Shown here: positions 45,922 through 59,209 of the stretch, piece after piece
Layout of the letters: each line of letters opens with the position of its first letter
Position numbering within the stretch: the first letter of the stretch is position 1
Source of the DNA: Lichina pygmaea
Lineage: Eukaryota; Ascomycota; Lichinomycetes; Lichinales; Lichinaceae
Assembly (NCBI GenBank): GCA_963422465.1
Contig: OY730174.1
Coordinates: 868,001 to 932,000, forward strand
DNA length: 64,000 bases
Direction of reading: 5' to 3'
Made by a program: the position numbers and the translations under genes
The notes under the pieces: model-generated
Told to the model about the DNA's origin: nothing
Database searches by the model: none
Seen by the model: only the letters and a program-made list of their open reading frames with translations

Positions 45922-46272
45922 TGTTAAGGCCTAGGCCGGAACAGCCCAGGTAAGTGAGGGAGGAGTCATGCAGAACAACATCCGACTGATCTGGTGGACG
46001 AGCAGGAGCTAAGCGAGGAGCTCGTCCACGCAAAAGGATGATACCCCTCGAGGAGACCCCCCCCCTTGGGGTATCTGTATAAAGACTCCCCAAAGAGCTC
46101 GGAGGGATTAGCTCTCCAGGCTGAACACACAATACAAACCCATCGTACTGAGACAATAGCACAGGAGAGTTACCCCACCTGTCTATTCCTCTACTGAGTC
46201 CCTGTCTAGAATCCGCCCCGCGAAGCAACAGACCGAGCCGCCTTCTGTGTGAACCCGGCCCGGCCCTTAACA
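45922..46272 (+). repeat. B2 3' LTR
   Basis: Starts TGTTAAGGCCT and ends CGGCCCTTAACA. It has only one 35-bp module, so it is shorter than the 5' LTR. Confidence 0.9.
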
Positions 46273-46462
46273 AGACCCCCCAAAGAGCCCGGAGGGATTA
46301 GCTCTCCAGGCTGAACACACAATACGAACTCATCGTACTGAGACAATAGCACAGGAGAGTTACCCCACCTGTCTATTCCTCTACCGAGTCCCTGTCTAGA
46401 ATCCGCCCCGCGAAGCAACAGACCGAGCCGCCTTCTGTGTGAACCCGGCCCGGCCCTTAACA
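46273..46462 (+). repeat. Duplicated tail of the B2 3' LTR
   Basis: About 190 bp, nearly the same as 46083-46272 (both contain GGAGGGATTAGCTCTCCAGG and end CCCTTAACA). The element's duplicated target (TCCCT) follows only after this second copy. Confidence 0.9.
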
Positions 46463-46467
46463 TCCCT

Positions 46468-47075
46468 GAGATACAGCTCTCCCAGGAAGTAACATGTGAA
46501 GAAGTGGAGCAAATTCTGGCTAAAAAGAAATCTTTCACAGCAGGAGGAAAAGACAAACTGCCAAATGGATTTCTGAAAGCTCTGGGGCCCAGGTTCTGCC
46601 AAGCTCTAGCCACTCTGACCTCAACATGCTGGAAACTGGAGTACTTTCCAGAAAAGTTCAAGAGTACAAAAACAGTCTGCTTGAGGAAACCTGGCAAAGA
46701 AACCTACAATCAAGCTAAAGCCTGGTGCTCTATAGCTCTGCTGAACACAACAAGTAAACTGATGGAAGCTATTACTGCAGCCAGACTAAGCAAAGTAGTA
46801 GAAGAAGCTAGTCTATTGCCAGAAATCCAGATGGACTTTAGGAAAGGAAGATCAACAGAGTCAGCACTTTTCCTCCTGACCTTCCAAGTGGAGAAAGTCT
46901 GGAAGGAAGGCATGGTTGCATCTCTTCTCTCTCTGGATATCTCAGAAGCCTATGACAGAGAGATTCTACAGCAAATTCTAGAAAGAAAAAGTATTCCTTC
47001 CTGGCTAACTTCTTAGATCTACAGTTTCTGCACCAAGCACTCTACCACTCTTGTTTTTGATCACTCTGAGTCTTT
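46468..47075 (+). pseudogene. LINE ORF2, part 3 (reverse transcriptase, first half)
   Basis: In phase with 40139. Typical LINE reverse transcriptase motifs: CLRKPGKETYNQAKAW, SIALLNTTSKLMEAI, FRKGRSTESALF, and SLLSLDISEAYDRE with the first catalytic Asp. An in-frame TAG (47014) probably replaces a Trp codon. It is interrupted by A3 at HSESF and continues at 60304. Confidence 0.9.
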
Positions 47076-47676
47076 TGTTACAACCCAGGGGATGGGAGCC
47101 ACTTATTTATAGGCAATCAGGCTGCGGGCCAGGCAAGAGGACACCATGGAAGTCAAGTGACCAACCAACAAGAGGTCACGTGACTGTCAAGACACACACA
47201 GGAGTCTTGACGCAGCATGCATGAAGCATCGAGACAATCTCACCAGTCTTGACACAGGATGCATGAAGTATCAAGACAATCTTACTAGTCTTGACGCAGG
47301 ATGCATGAAGCATCAAGACAATCTCACCAGTCTTGACACAGGGTGCATAACATGGTGGGACTGTCAAGACAATCTCACTTATCTTGACGTCAAGACTGTC
47401 AAGACAATCTTGATCATCTTGACAGACCAGCACTATATAGTCTGGTGATAGTTCCCCTATGGAACAATTGTCTTCAACTCATGTTGTGATCCAGACAACT
47501 AGATCTACTTCAATACAATCCTTTTGTACAAAGCCATTGATCAGGTGTCACCACCACCATGTTCCACCAAACCCCTTCGCACTCCTTGACACTCCTCTCC
47601 TGTGAGAACCAACCTGCCTTCCACCTCTCGCCCTAATCCTATACTCAGATAGGACAGTACAGTACAGACTGCAACA
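47076..47676 (+). repeat. A3 5' LTR
   Basis: Three full plus one terminal palindromic modules (about 47210-47345), a TATATAG box near 47434 and a GCAACA end. Confidence 0.92.
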
Positions 47677-50600
47677 CTTTGAAGACCCTCAAGAATGAGT
47701 ACCTCAGGAGCAACCAACCCCAACTTCCCAGATGGAAAGATTAGTGTTGCCAAGCCAGACCTGTTCTACAGTGAAAGAAACAAGGTCAACAACTGGCTCA
47801 TGCAACTCCAAGTCTACTTTCAATTCCAACCAGAGACAAAGCTGCCTAAGGACAAGTGGCCCCTCTTCGCAACCACTTACATAAGAGGTAATGCTTATTG
47901 ATGAATCAAGCCCTACGTCAACAAACATCTCTCAGGAAACAGAGACCACAACAGTATAACAGAATGGATGACAAAATAGACGTGATTCAAGGACAAGATC
48001 AAAAGGATCCTTGGACTATCTAACAAAGACAAAGTGGCTATACAAATGATCCAGCACATCAAGCAACAACACTCAGCTGCAGAGTACACCACACAGTTCA
48101 AACAATACTCAGTACTGACTGACTGGGACGATGACACCCTGATGGTCATGTACTGACATAGACTCAAGGAAAACATAAAGGATGAAATCACCTTCGACAG
48201 ATGAGCGGTCAACACACTGGATGAACTCATCACACAAGCAATCAACATCGATAACAAACTATTCAAGTGAGTGATGGAGAAACACCATGACAGAGGATAC
48301 AGCTGCCCTGCATGGCATGTGAGCAACCACTACAAGCCACCTAACAAGGCACCACCACATGACCTATATGGCTATGCACCCATGGAACTGTATGCAGTCC
48401 ACCACAAGAGAAGGTTCACAAAGGGAAGGAACAACAAAAAGAGGAAAGCACTGAAGTGCTATACCTGTGGCAAGCTAGGCCACATAGTGAAAGACTGTTG
48501 TTCAAAGAACAAGGTGCACTGACAGCAACTTAATACGCTCGACAGAGACTTGAATGTCATCAAGTCAGAGGACCCACCAGAAGAGGCTCAGCTATCCCTC
48601 AAACAATAGGACAACTACAATCAGACATTGGAAGCAGCCCACCAACTGGCAATATCAGAAGGCAAGGACCTACCAGAACAGACAGGTCAGGACAAGGGAC
48701 AGGAGCCCTTAACCACCTCTGATGGGGACCAAGACAAACCCATGTCTATCAAAGAAGAAATACCACAAGGAAGCTATGCTTACAGCATGGACTCATGAAA
48801 TCTACAGCATGGTGAACTACAGTGGAGGTTTTGCACAAAGCACTACTGCACCTACCACAAACAACTACAAAGGTACAAAGGACATTCACCCTACCACACC
48901 ACCTGCCACAAGCATTGGGTCAATTGCAAGAAGGATGTGTGTGAGATCTATCTTTGGGACAAACACCAACACACTGCATTCCCTGGGCACACACATGACT
49001 GGCACAAACACCTCATGTTCCTACAGCAAGGCAACAACCACAACTGCTACATCAACAATTGGCAGTACTGCCTCAAGCCTGGATGTGGCAAGCATCAGCA
49101 AGACAAATTCATGAACAGATTCCTCAGGACTGATGGGAATAGCTGGACCTATTGCCCAGTCAGTGGAAAGACACTTCAATCAGGAAAAGACTGAACTCCC
49201 TTGTCAAGGGGTGACATCAGGAGCTTAACAACATGACCCCTAGCAACGCAAAGCACCTGCAATTGCCTGTGTCACTACACGCCAACACGCCAGTACAGAC
49301 ATACGCACTTGTTGACTCTGGAGCCAGTGGAAACTACATCTCAAGACAACTTTACAACACTCTCAGCACTGGAAGAAAACGCAAGCAACAGCCCTATCAG
49401 CTTATGATGGCAAATAGACAGACAGAGCTAGTCTGCCATGAGACACAGCCAATGGAAATAGTTACCGGACACTATTCTGAAAGAATCCACCTTGATATTG
49501 TTGAGTTGGCCACTCAGGATATCTATTTGGGGATGCCTTGGCTAAAGAAGCACAACCCAGTTGTTAACTGGAGGACAGGAGTACTCATGTTTAGGAACTG
49601 CACTAACAACACAGCTCAGACCTGTTACCAGCCACAGAAGGTGTGGACAGATGAGGGAAGGAGTCCTCAGTGGAACCTCACTGACAGAAAGAACAACTCT
49701 CAAGAGAAGAGGTCTGCCTTGACAGGCACACTCCAGAACTAGGTGGCCAAACAGTCAGAGATGAAGAGAGAGGAAGTTATTAACCCTCTAGAGATCCCTG
49801 AAGAGTACTGACCTGGGTATGATAACCTCTTTCAGGAAGAGACAACAACAGCAGTGTTGCCTAAGCACCAACCTTGGGATCATGAGATCAAGTTGCAACC
49901 AGGGATGGAGCCAGGATTTGGACCAATTTACCAGTTATCAGAGAAAGAGCTCCAAGTACTTCACGAGTACCTGGAGGAAAACCTGAGAAAGGGTTTCATT
50001 CAAGAATCTCAATCACCAGCAGGATACCTGATACTATTTGCACCAAAGAAAGACAGAAGTCTTCGACTTTGTGTGGATTACAGGAAACTCAACAACATTA
50101 CCATCAAGAACTGATATCTGTTGCCAAATGCGAACAAATTGCGAGACAGGATCAGCCAAGCTACAATCTTTACCAAGCTGGACTTGAAAGGAGCATACAA
50201 CCTGATACGCATGAAAGAAGGAGAAGAATGGAAGACAGCCTTCAGAACCTGATACAGACACTACAAGTATCTGGTTATGCCATTCAGACTCACAAACACA
50301 CCAGCAACATGTCAAGCATTGATCAACAACATCATCAGAGCACACCTGGACCAAACAGCTATCGCCTACCTGGATGACATTCTTGTCTACTCAAATACAC
50401 AACAGGAATATACCAAACATGTGAAGGATGTTCTACGATACCTACAAGAGGCAGGGCTCAAGCTCAACCCAAAGAAATACAAGTTCAACAAACTGGAAGT
50501 TGAATTCCTCGGATACATCATAGGGACTGAAGGGATCAAGATTAACTCTGAGAAAATCAAAGTGATTCAGCAATAGCCAACACTGACATCAGTTAAGGAA

Positions 50601-51835
50601 GTACAAGCCTTCCTAGGATTTGCCAACTTCAACTGACAGTTTATTAAGAACTACTCACAGATAGCAACACCACTGACAGAACTCACAAAGAAGGATGTGG
50701 AGTACTGGTGGACAGAGAGATAACAAAAAGCATTCCAACAGCTCAAGGATGCTTGCGCCAAGGAACCAGTTCTCCTCAACTTCAAGACAGGCCAACTGAC
50801 ATGAATCAAGACAGACACTTCAGATCAGGCAGTGGGAGCATGTCTATGCCAACAGGCAGACGGCAAGTGGTACCCAGTTGCCTACTACTCACAAAAAATG
50901 ACACAAGCAGAACAAAACTATAATATCCATGATAAAGAGCTACTGGCAGTCGTCAACGCACTTGAACACTGGAGAGTGTACGTGGAAAGCAGTTCTGAAC
51001 TCACTGTTCTCACAGACCACAGGAATCTGACAACGTTCATGACAACCAAGAAGCTGAACAGACAGCAAGTCAGATAGGCTGAACTCCTAGGGCAACACAA
51101 GTTCAAGATCTTGTACACCCCTGGACAAGACAATAGGAGAGCAGACGCACTAAGCTGACAAAAAAACCACATGGAAGATGATGAACACCAAGGAACAATC
51201 TTACAGCAGGACCAGCAAGGAAACCTGGTACCTCAACCACAGATCAACAAGCTCACAGCAGAAGACACTGAAGAACTAATAAGGAACTACCACAATAATC
51301 CAGTACATAGTCACCCAGGAATCTCCAAGACCACAGACCTTATCCAACAGGCAGGGAACAATATCATTAACCTCTGACAACATGTCACAAACTACATCAG
51401 CAAGTGTCTACTATGCCAGAAAAACAAACATGGAAGACATAAGCCATACAGAGAAGAACACCCAAACATAATACCAAGAGGCCTGTGGGAAGACATGTCA
51501 ATAGACTTCATCACAAAGCTACCCAAGTCCAAAGACCCAGTCACAGGAATCACCTATGACTTGATTATGGTGATAGTGGACAGATTCACAAAATATCTAA
51601 TAGTGGTACTATTCAAGGAGACCCACACAGCAGAACAGTTGGGACACCTCTTACTGGACAGATTGGTCAGAGACCACGGAGTTCTGATCATGATCATTAC
51701 AGACAGAGACAAACTCTTCACATCCAACTACTGGAAGACAATCAGTGCAGTCATAGGAACAAAACCCAAAATGTCTACAGCCTATCACCCACAAACTGAC
51801 AGCCAGACAGAGTGAGCAAACCAAGTCCTGGAGAC

Positions 51836-52520
51836 TGTTGCAGTCTGTACTGTACTGTCCTATCCGAGTATAGGATTAGGGCGAGAGGTGGAAGGTGGGT
51901 TGGTTCTCGCAGGAGAGGAGTGTCAAGGAGTGCGAAGGGGTTTGGTGGAACATGGTGGTGGTGACACCTGATCAACAGCTTTGTACAAAAGGATTGTATT
52001 GAAGTAGATCTAGTTGTCTGGATCACAACATGAGTTGAAGACGATTGTTCCATAAGGGAACTATCACCAGACTATATAGTGCTGGCCTGTCAAGATGGTC
52101 AAGATTGTCTTGACAGTCTTGACATCAAGACAGGTGAGATTGTCTTGACAGTCCCACCATGTTATGCACCCTGCGTCAAGACTGGTGAGATTGTCTTGAT
52201 GCTTCATGCACCCTGCGTCAAGACTGGTGAGATTGTCTTGATGCTTTATGCATCCTGCGTCAAGACTGGTGGGATTGTCTTGATGCTTCATGCATCCTGC
52301 GTCAAGACCGGTGAGATTGTCTTGATACTTCATGCACCCTGCATCAAGACTGGTGAGATTGTCTTGATGCTTCATGCATGCTGCGTCAAGACTCCTGTGT
52401 GTGTCTCAACAGTCACGTGACTCTTTGTTGGTTGGTCACTTGACTTCCATGGTGTCCTCTTGCCTGGCCTGTGGCCTGATTGCTTATAAATGAGTGGCTC
52501 CCATCCCCTGGGTCATAACA
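51836..52520 (-). repeat. A4 LTR, left copy (3' LTR)
   Basis: Five full plus one terminal palindromic modules between about 52160 and 52390, ending GGGTCATAACA. Confidence 0.92.
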
Positions 52521-52687
52521 CTACCCTCCTCTCCTTCATTCATCATCCTGATGAATTCTTGAGTATGTCTGCAAAATCACGTGCCTCTGCTTACTGAAAT
52601 CAGCTGGCAGTCCAGATCTGTGATCATAACTTTGTGTTGCTTGCTCTGTGTGACTTCTGTGTTTTGAACCACAAGCCCTGCTTCTGA

Positions 52688-53065
52688 ATGTCTGACAACA
52701 ACGATAAGTTGAAGTGCGCTGAATGCACTCATCGTGGGAAGTCCTGTGTGTCACTTTCTTGGGAGTCGCTGAACATGACTCAGGATAACCTTCGCGAGGA
52801 TTTGGCTGTTGATGAGGCCAAGCAGGATGCTCTTGTTGAGCAGCTTGCCAAGCTGCAGGCCTGTGTGTTCCGAAAGCGAAAGGTTCTTGAGGGTGCTGAG
52901 GGTCAAGCAAGGAAGAAGCTCCAGTGCCTTGTTGCTGAAATGGAGGTGGATGGTGAAGACTTGTCAGTGATGGTTATTGACACGTCTGTGCTGCAGGCTG
53001 AGCTGTTCAGTCCTGCTTCTGCCGGAACTGCTGCAGGAGGAGCTGGCAGTTCACAAGGTTCCTGA
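52688..53065 (+). CDS. Antisense ORF of family A: half Zn2Cys6 and coiled-coil protein
   Basis: An open 125-aa frame opposite to gag-pol of A4, overlapping the end of pol by about 60 bp. It starts [20 protein letters not shown], with C-x2-C-x6-C spacing but none of the second three cysteines. [15 protein letters not shown] follows, then a charged helix ([20 protein letters not shown], and a second one through [10 protein letters not shown]), then Ala/Gly/Ser-rich residues. Small proteins starting C-x2-C-x6-CV and followed by an SW motif recur as hypothetical proteins in Pezizomycotina, to my memory. The position here ties one to a retroelement. It looks like a reduced relative of the family B protein. 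Function unknown. Confidence 0.68.
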   Translation: MSDNNDKLKCAECTHRGKSCVSLSWESLNMTQDNLREDLAVDEAKQDALVEQLAKLQACVFRKRKVLEGAEGQARKKLQCLVAEMEVDGEDLSVMVIDTSVLQAELFSPASAGTAAGGAGSSQGS

Positions 53066-56000
53066 GTGGCTCCCAGGTATTTTCCAAGTCTGGGTAGTTT
53101 TTCCACTTGACAAGGTATCACTGACCTTTTCTCTTCAGGATCTGTTCGGCTTCAAACTCCTGTTCTTCCTCTGGTTGGTAATGAAACATTTCCTGCAAGG
53201 GTGTGCTCTGGTCAGCTAATTCAATCATTGAGATGTGAAAGTTTGGGTGTACCTGAGTGTCTCTCAGTAGTCGCAGTCTGATGTTGACTGGTCCAGTTTT
53301 TTCTTCAACTGAAAATGGTCTGACCTTAACATGGTCCAGTTTCTTTGTTCTTGGTTTCTTTGTTCTCCAATTTCTTGTGAGAAGGTAGACTTTATCCCCC
53401 TTCTTTAGCTGAGGTGCCATTTTTGATTTCTTGTCTATTTGGCGTTGCATTCTTTCTGAGGTCTCTTGAAGGTAGTGCCTTATCATCATGTGTGTTTGTC
53501 GTAGGAGCTTGTCATGTTGGAGTGCTTTCTCTGTGTTTGGTGAAGCTCTGCTTGGCATCCTGATGTTCACATGTTGTCCAAAGTTGGCAAAAAATAGTGA
53601 TTCCTTTGTTGAGTCTGATCTGTGCTGGTTGATTGCCAGCTGTGCCACCAGTAATAACTGTACCCAATTGCTGTGGGTCTTGTTGATGTAATGCTGTAAG
53701 TAAGTCTCCAGGACTTGGTTCACTCACTCCATCTGGCTGTCAGTTCATGGGTGATAGGCTGTAGACATCTTGGGTTTTGTTTCCATGGCTGCACTGATTG
53801 TCTTCCAGTAGTTAGATGTGAAGAGTTTATCTCTGTCTGTAATGATTGTGATCAGAACTCCGTGGTCTCTGACCAACCTGTCCAGTAAGAGGTGTCCCAA
53901 CTGTTCTGCTGGGTGGGTCTTCTTGAATAGTACTGTTATTAGATATTTTGTGAATCTGTCCACTATCACCATAATCAAGTCGTAGGTGATTCCTGTGACT
54001 GGGTCTTTGGACTTGGGTAGCTTTGTGATGAAGTCTATTGACATGTCTTCCCACAGGCCTCTTGGTATCATGTTCGGGTGTTCTTCTCTGTATGGCTTGT
54101 GTCTTCCATGTTTGTTTTTCTGGCATAGTAGACACTTGCTGATGTAGTTTGCGACATGTTGTCAGAGGTTAATGATATTGTTCCCTGCCTGTTGGATAAG
54201 GTCTGTGGTCTTGGAGATTCCTGGGTGACCATGTGCTGGGTTATTGTGGTAGTTCCTTATTAGTTTTTCAGTGTCTTCTGCCGTGAGCTTGTTGATCTGT
54301 GGCTGAGGTACCAGGTTTTGTTGCTGGTCCTGCTGTAAGATTGTTCCTTGGTGTTCATCATCTTCCATGTGGTTTTTTCGTCAGCTTAGTACGTCTGCTC
54401 TCCTATTATCTTGTCCAGGGGTGTACAAGATCTTGAACTTGTGTTGCCCTAGGAGTTCAGCCCATCTGACTTGCTGTCTGTTCAGCTTCTTGGTTGTTGT
54501 GAATGTTGTCAGATTCTTGTGGTCTGTGAGAATAGTGAGTTCAGAACTGCGTTCCGTGTACACTCTCCAGTGTTCAAGTGCGTTGACAACTGCCAGTAGC
54601 TCTTTATTGTGGATATTATAGTTTTGTTCCGCTTGTGTCATTTTTTGTGAGTAGTAGGCAACTGGGTGCCACTTGCCGTCTGCCTGTTGGCATAGACATG
54701 CTCCCACTGCCTGATCTGAAGTGTCTGTCTCGATTTGTGTCGGTTGGCCTATCTTGAAGTTGAGGAGAACTGGTTCCTTGGCGCAAGCATCCTTGAGCTG
54801 TTGGAATGCTTTTTGTTGTCTCTCTGTCCACCAGTACTCCACGTCCTTCTTTGTGAGTTCTGTCAGTGGTGTTGCTATCTGTGAGTAGTTCTTGATGAAC
54901 TGTTGGTTGAAGTTGGCAAATTCTAGGAAGGCTTGTACTTCCTTAACTGATGTCAGTGTTGGCTATTGCTGAATCACTTTGATTTTCTCAGGGTCAATCT
55001 TGATCCCTTTGATCCCTATGATGTATCTGAGGAATTCAACTTCCGGTTTGTTGAACTCGTATTTCTTTAGGTTGAGCTTGAGCCCTGCCTCTTGTAGGCA
55101 TCGTAGAACATCCTTCACATGTTTGGTATGTTCTTGTTGCGTGTTCAAGTAGACAAGAATGTTGTCTAGGTAGGTGATAGCTGTTTGGTCCAGGTGTGCT
55201 CTGATGATGTTGTTGATCAATGCTTGACATGTTGCTGGTGTGTTTGTGAGTCTGAATAGCATAACCAGATACTTGTAGTGTCTGTATCAGGTTCTGAAGG
55301 CTGTCTTCCATTCTTCTCCTTCTTTCATGTGTATCAGGTTGTATGCTTCTTTCAAGTCCAGCTTGGTAAAGGTTGTAGCTTGGCTGATCCTGTCTTGCAA
55401 TTTGTTCGCATTTGGCAACAGATATCAGTTCTTGATGGTAATGTTGTTGAGTTTCCTGTAATCCACACAAAGTTGAAGACTTCTGTCTTTCTTTGGTGCA
55501 AATAGTATCAGGTATCCTGCTGGCAATTGAGATTCTTGAATGAAACCCTTTCTCAGGTTTTCCTCCAGGTACTCGCGAAGTACTTGGAGCTCTTTCTCTG
55601 ATAACTGGTAAATTGGTCCAAATCCTGGCTCTGTCCCTGGTTGCAACTTGATCTCATGATCCCAAGGTTGGTGCTTAGGCAATACTGCTGTTGTTGTCTC
55701 TTCCTGAAAGAGGTTATCATACCCAGGTCAGTACTCTTCAGGGATCTCCAGAGGGTTAACAACTTCCTCTCTCTTCATCTCTGACTGTTTGGCCACCTGG
55801 TTCTGGGGTGTGCCTGTTGAGGTGGACCTCTTCTCTTGAGAGTTGTCCTTTCTGTCAGTGAGGTTCCACTGAGGACTTCTTCCCTCATCTGTCCACACCT
55901 TCTGCGGCTGGTAACAGGTCCGAGCTGTGTTGTTAGTGCAGTTTCTAAATGTGAGTACTCCTGTCTTCCAGTTAACAACTGGGTTGTGCTTCTTTAGCCA

Positions 56001-57861
56001 AGGCATCCCCAAATAGATATCCTGAGTGGCCAACTTGACAATATCAAGGTGGATCCTTTCAGCATAGTGTCCGGTAACTATTTCCATTGGCTGCGTCTCA
56101 TGGCAGACTAGCTCTGTCTGTCCATTTGCCATCGTGAGCTGATAGGGCTGCTGCTTGCATCTTCTTCCAGTGCCAAGGGTGTTGTAAAGTTGTCTTGAAA
56201 TGTAGTTTCCACTGGCTCCAGAGTCAACAAGTGTGTATGTCTGTACTGGTGTGTTGGTGTATAGTGACACAGGCAATCGCAGGTGCTTTGCGTTGCTAGG
56301 GGTCATGTTGTTGAGCTCCCGATGTCACCCCTTGACAAGAGAGTTCAGTCTTTTCCTGATTGAAGTGTCTTTCCACTGACTGGGCAATGGGTCCAGCCCT
56401 TCCCATCAGTCCTGAGGAATCTGTTCATGAATTTGTCTTGCTGATGCTTGTCACATCCAGGCTTGAGGCAGTACTGCTAATTGTTGACGTAGCAGTTGTG
56501 GTTGTTGTCTTGCTGTAGGAACATGAGGTGTTTGTGCCAATCATGTGTGTGCCCAGGGAATGCAGTGTGTTGGTGTTTGTCCCAAAGGTGGATTTCACAC
56601 GCATCCTTCTCGCAATTGACCCAATGCTTGTGGCAGGTGGCGTGGTAGGGTGAATGTCCTCTGTACTTTTGTAGTTGTTCATGGTAGGTGCAGTAGTGCT
56701 TCATGCAAAACCTCCACTGTAGTTCACTGTGCTGTAGATTTCGTGGGTCCATGCTATAAGCATAGCTTCCTTGTGGTATTTCTTCTTTGATAGACGTGGG
56801 TTTGTCTCAGTCCCCATCAGAGGTGGTTAAGGGTGTCTGTCCCTTGTCCTGACCTGTTAGTTCTGGTAGGTCCTTGCCTCCTGATGTTGCCAGTTGGTGG
56901 ACTGCTTCCAATGTCTGATCGTAGTTGTCTTATTGTTCGAGGGATAGCTGAGCCTCTCCTGGTGGGTCCTCTGGCTTGATGATATTCCAGTCTCCATCAA
57001 GTGTATTAAGTTGCTGTCAGTGCACCTTGTTCCTTGAATGACAGTCTTTCACCATGTGGCCTAGCTTGCCACAGGCATAGCACTTCAGTGCTTTCCCCTT
57101 TTTGTTGTTCCTTCCCTTTGTGAACCTTCCCTTGTGGTGGACTGCATCTAGTTCCATAGGTGTATAGCCATATGGATCATGTGGCAGTGCCTTGTTAGGC
57201 GGCTTGTAGTGGTTGCTCACATGCCATGTGGGGTGGCTGTATCCTCTGTCATGGTGTTTCTCCATCGCTTGCTTGAATAGTTTGTCATCAATGTTGATTG
57301 CTTGTGTGATGAGTTTGTCCAGTGTGTCAACCACTTGTCTGTCGAAGGTGATTTCATCCTTCATGTTTTCCTTGAGTCCACATCAGTACATGACCATCAG
57401 GGTGTTGTCATCCCAGTCAGTCAGTACTGAGTATTGTTTGAACTGCGTGGTGTACTCTGCGGCTGAGTGTTGTTGTTTGATGTGCTGGATCATTCGTATA
57501 GCCACTTTGTCTTTGTTAGATAGTCCAAGGATCCTTTTGATCTTGTCCTTGAATTGTGTCCATTTTGTCATCCATTCTGTTGTGCTATCGTGGTCTCTGT
57601 TTTCTGAGAGATGCTTGTTGACGTAGGGCTTGATCCATCAATAAGCATTGCCTCTCATGTAAGTGGTTGCAAAGAGGGGTCACTTTTCCTTAGGCAGCCT
57701 TATCTCTGGTTGGAATTGAAAGTAGACTTGGAGTTGCATGAGCCAGTCGTCAACCTTGTTTCTTTCACTGTAGAACAGGTCTGGCTACGCGACGCTAATC
57801 TTTCCATCTGGGAAGTTGGGGTTGGTTGCTCCTGAGGTACTCATCCTTGAAGGTCTTCAAA

Positions 57862-58511
57862 GTGTTGCAGTCTGTACTGTACTGTCCTATCCGAGTATAG
57901 GATTAGGGTGAGAGGTGGAAGGCGGGTTGGTTCTCGCAGGAGAGGAGTGTCAAGGAGTGTGAAGGGGTTTGGTGGAACATGGTGGTGGTGACACCTGATC
58001 AACAGCTTCGTACAAAGGATTGTATTAAAGTAGATCTAGTTGTCTGGATCACAACATGAGTTGAAGACAATTGTTCCATAAGGGAACTATCGCCAGACTA
58101 TATAGTGCTGGCCTGTCAAGACAGTCAAGATTGTCTTGACAGTCCCACCATGTTATGCACTCTGCGTCAAGACTGGTGAGATTGTCTTGATGCTTCATGC
58201 ACCCTGCGTCGAGACTGGTGAGATTGTCTTGATACTTCATGCATCCTGCGTCAAGACCAGTGGGATTGTCTCAATACTTCATACATCCTGTGTCAAGACC
58301 GGTGAGATTGTCTTGATGCTTCATGCACCCTGCATCAAGACTGGTGAGATTGTCTTGATGCTTCATGCATGCTGTGTCAAGACTCCTGTGTGTGTCTTGA
58401 CAGTCACGTGACCCTTTGTTGGTTGGTCACTTGACTTCCATGGTGTCCTCTTGCCTGGCCCGTGGCCTGATTGCTTATAAATGAGTGGCTCCCATCCCCT
58501 GAGTCATAACA
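57862..58511 (-). repeat. A4 LTR, right copy (5' LTR)
   Basis: Five full plus one terminal modules. It is about 35 bp shorter than the left copy because one short inverted segment near 58130 is missing. Confidence 0.92.
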
Positions 58512-59209
58512 GAGACTTACTTACAGTATTACATCAACCAGACCCACAGCAATTGAGTACAGTTATTACTGGTGGCACAGCTGGCAATCAACCAGCACAG
58601 ATCAGACTCAACAAAGGAATCACTATTTTTTGCCAATTTTGGACAATATGCGAACATCAGGATGCCAAGCAGAGCTTCACCAAACATGGAGAAAGCACTC
58701 CAACATGACAAGCTTGTATGACAAACACACACAATGATGAGGCACTACCTTCAAGAGACCTCAGAAAGAATACAATGTCAAATAGACAAGAAATCAAAAA
58801 TAGCACCTCAGCTAAAGAAGGGGGATAAAGTCTACCTCCTCACAAGAAATTGGAAAACAAAGAAACCAAGAATAAAGAAACTGGACTATGTCAAGGTTGG
58901 ACTATTTTCAGTCGAAGAAAAAACCAGACCAGTCAACATCAGACTGCGACTACCGAGAGACGCTCGGGTACACCCAAACTTTCACATCTCAATGATTGAA
59001 TTAGCCAACCAGAGCACACCCTTGCAGGAAACATTTCATTACCAACCAGAGGAAGAACAGGAATTCAAGGTCAAACAGATCTTGAAGAGAAAAGGTCAGC
59101 GATACCTTGTCAAGTGGAAAAACTACCCAGACTTGGAAAATACCTGGGAACCACTCAGGAACCTCGCAAACTGCCAGCTCCTCCTGCAGCAGTTCCGGTG
59201 GAAGCAGGA

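Larger units (their letters stand above)
40140..46462 (+). mobile_element. B2: Ty3/gypsy chromodomain element, family B
   Basis: Duplication TCCCT (40135-40139, 46463-46467). The 5' LTR is 40140-40566. The 3' LTR is 45922-46272, followed by an extra 190-bp copy of its own tail (46273-46462). Parts: gag (about 40605-41783), protease region (about 42080), reverse transcriptase (about 42600-43420), RNase H (about 43424-43910), integrase (about 44100-45000), and chromodomain-like end (about 45220-45340). The antisense ORF remnant lies at 45860-45288 (-). Broken, with many breaks, and strongly CpG-poor compared with B1. Confidence 0.92.
51836..58511 (-). mobile_element. A4: Ty3/gypsy chromodomain element, family A, inside A3
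   Basis: Duplication GAGAC (51831-51835, 58512-58516). LTRs are 51836-52520 (685 bp) and 57862-58511 (650 bp), the longest A-family LTRs because each has five full palindromic modules. On the minus strand: gag (about 57840-57017) with a CYACGKLGHMVKDC knuckle near 57090, protease motif VDSGASGNY (about 56220), reverse transcriptase (about 55680-54900), RNase H (about 54842-54381), integrase (about 54368-53500), and chromodomain-like end (about 53150-53005). The antisense ORF (52688-53065, +) is open. It is the best preserved A-family copy but is still broken, with roughly ten breaks, and it must be younger than A3. Confidence 0.92.

Noticed and set aside
46273-46462. Separate solo LTR next to B2
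   Set aside because: It lacks the LTR start (TGTTAAGG) and has no duplication of its own. The B2 target duplication lies beyond it, so it belongs to B2 as a duplicated tail.
52140-52400. CRISPR-like array of regular repeats
   Set aside because: The repeats are imperfect tandem palindromic modules without unique spacers, lie inside an LTR, and recur in all family A LTRs of a eukaryotic genome. This is an LTR minisatellite.
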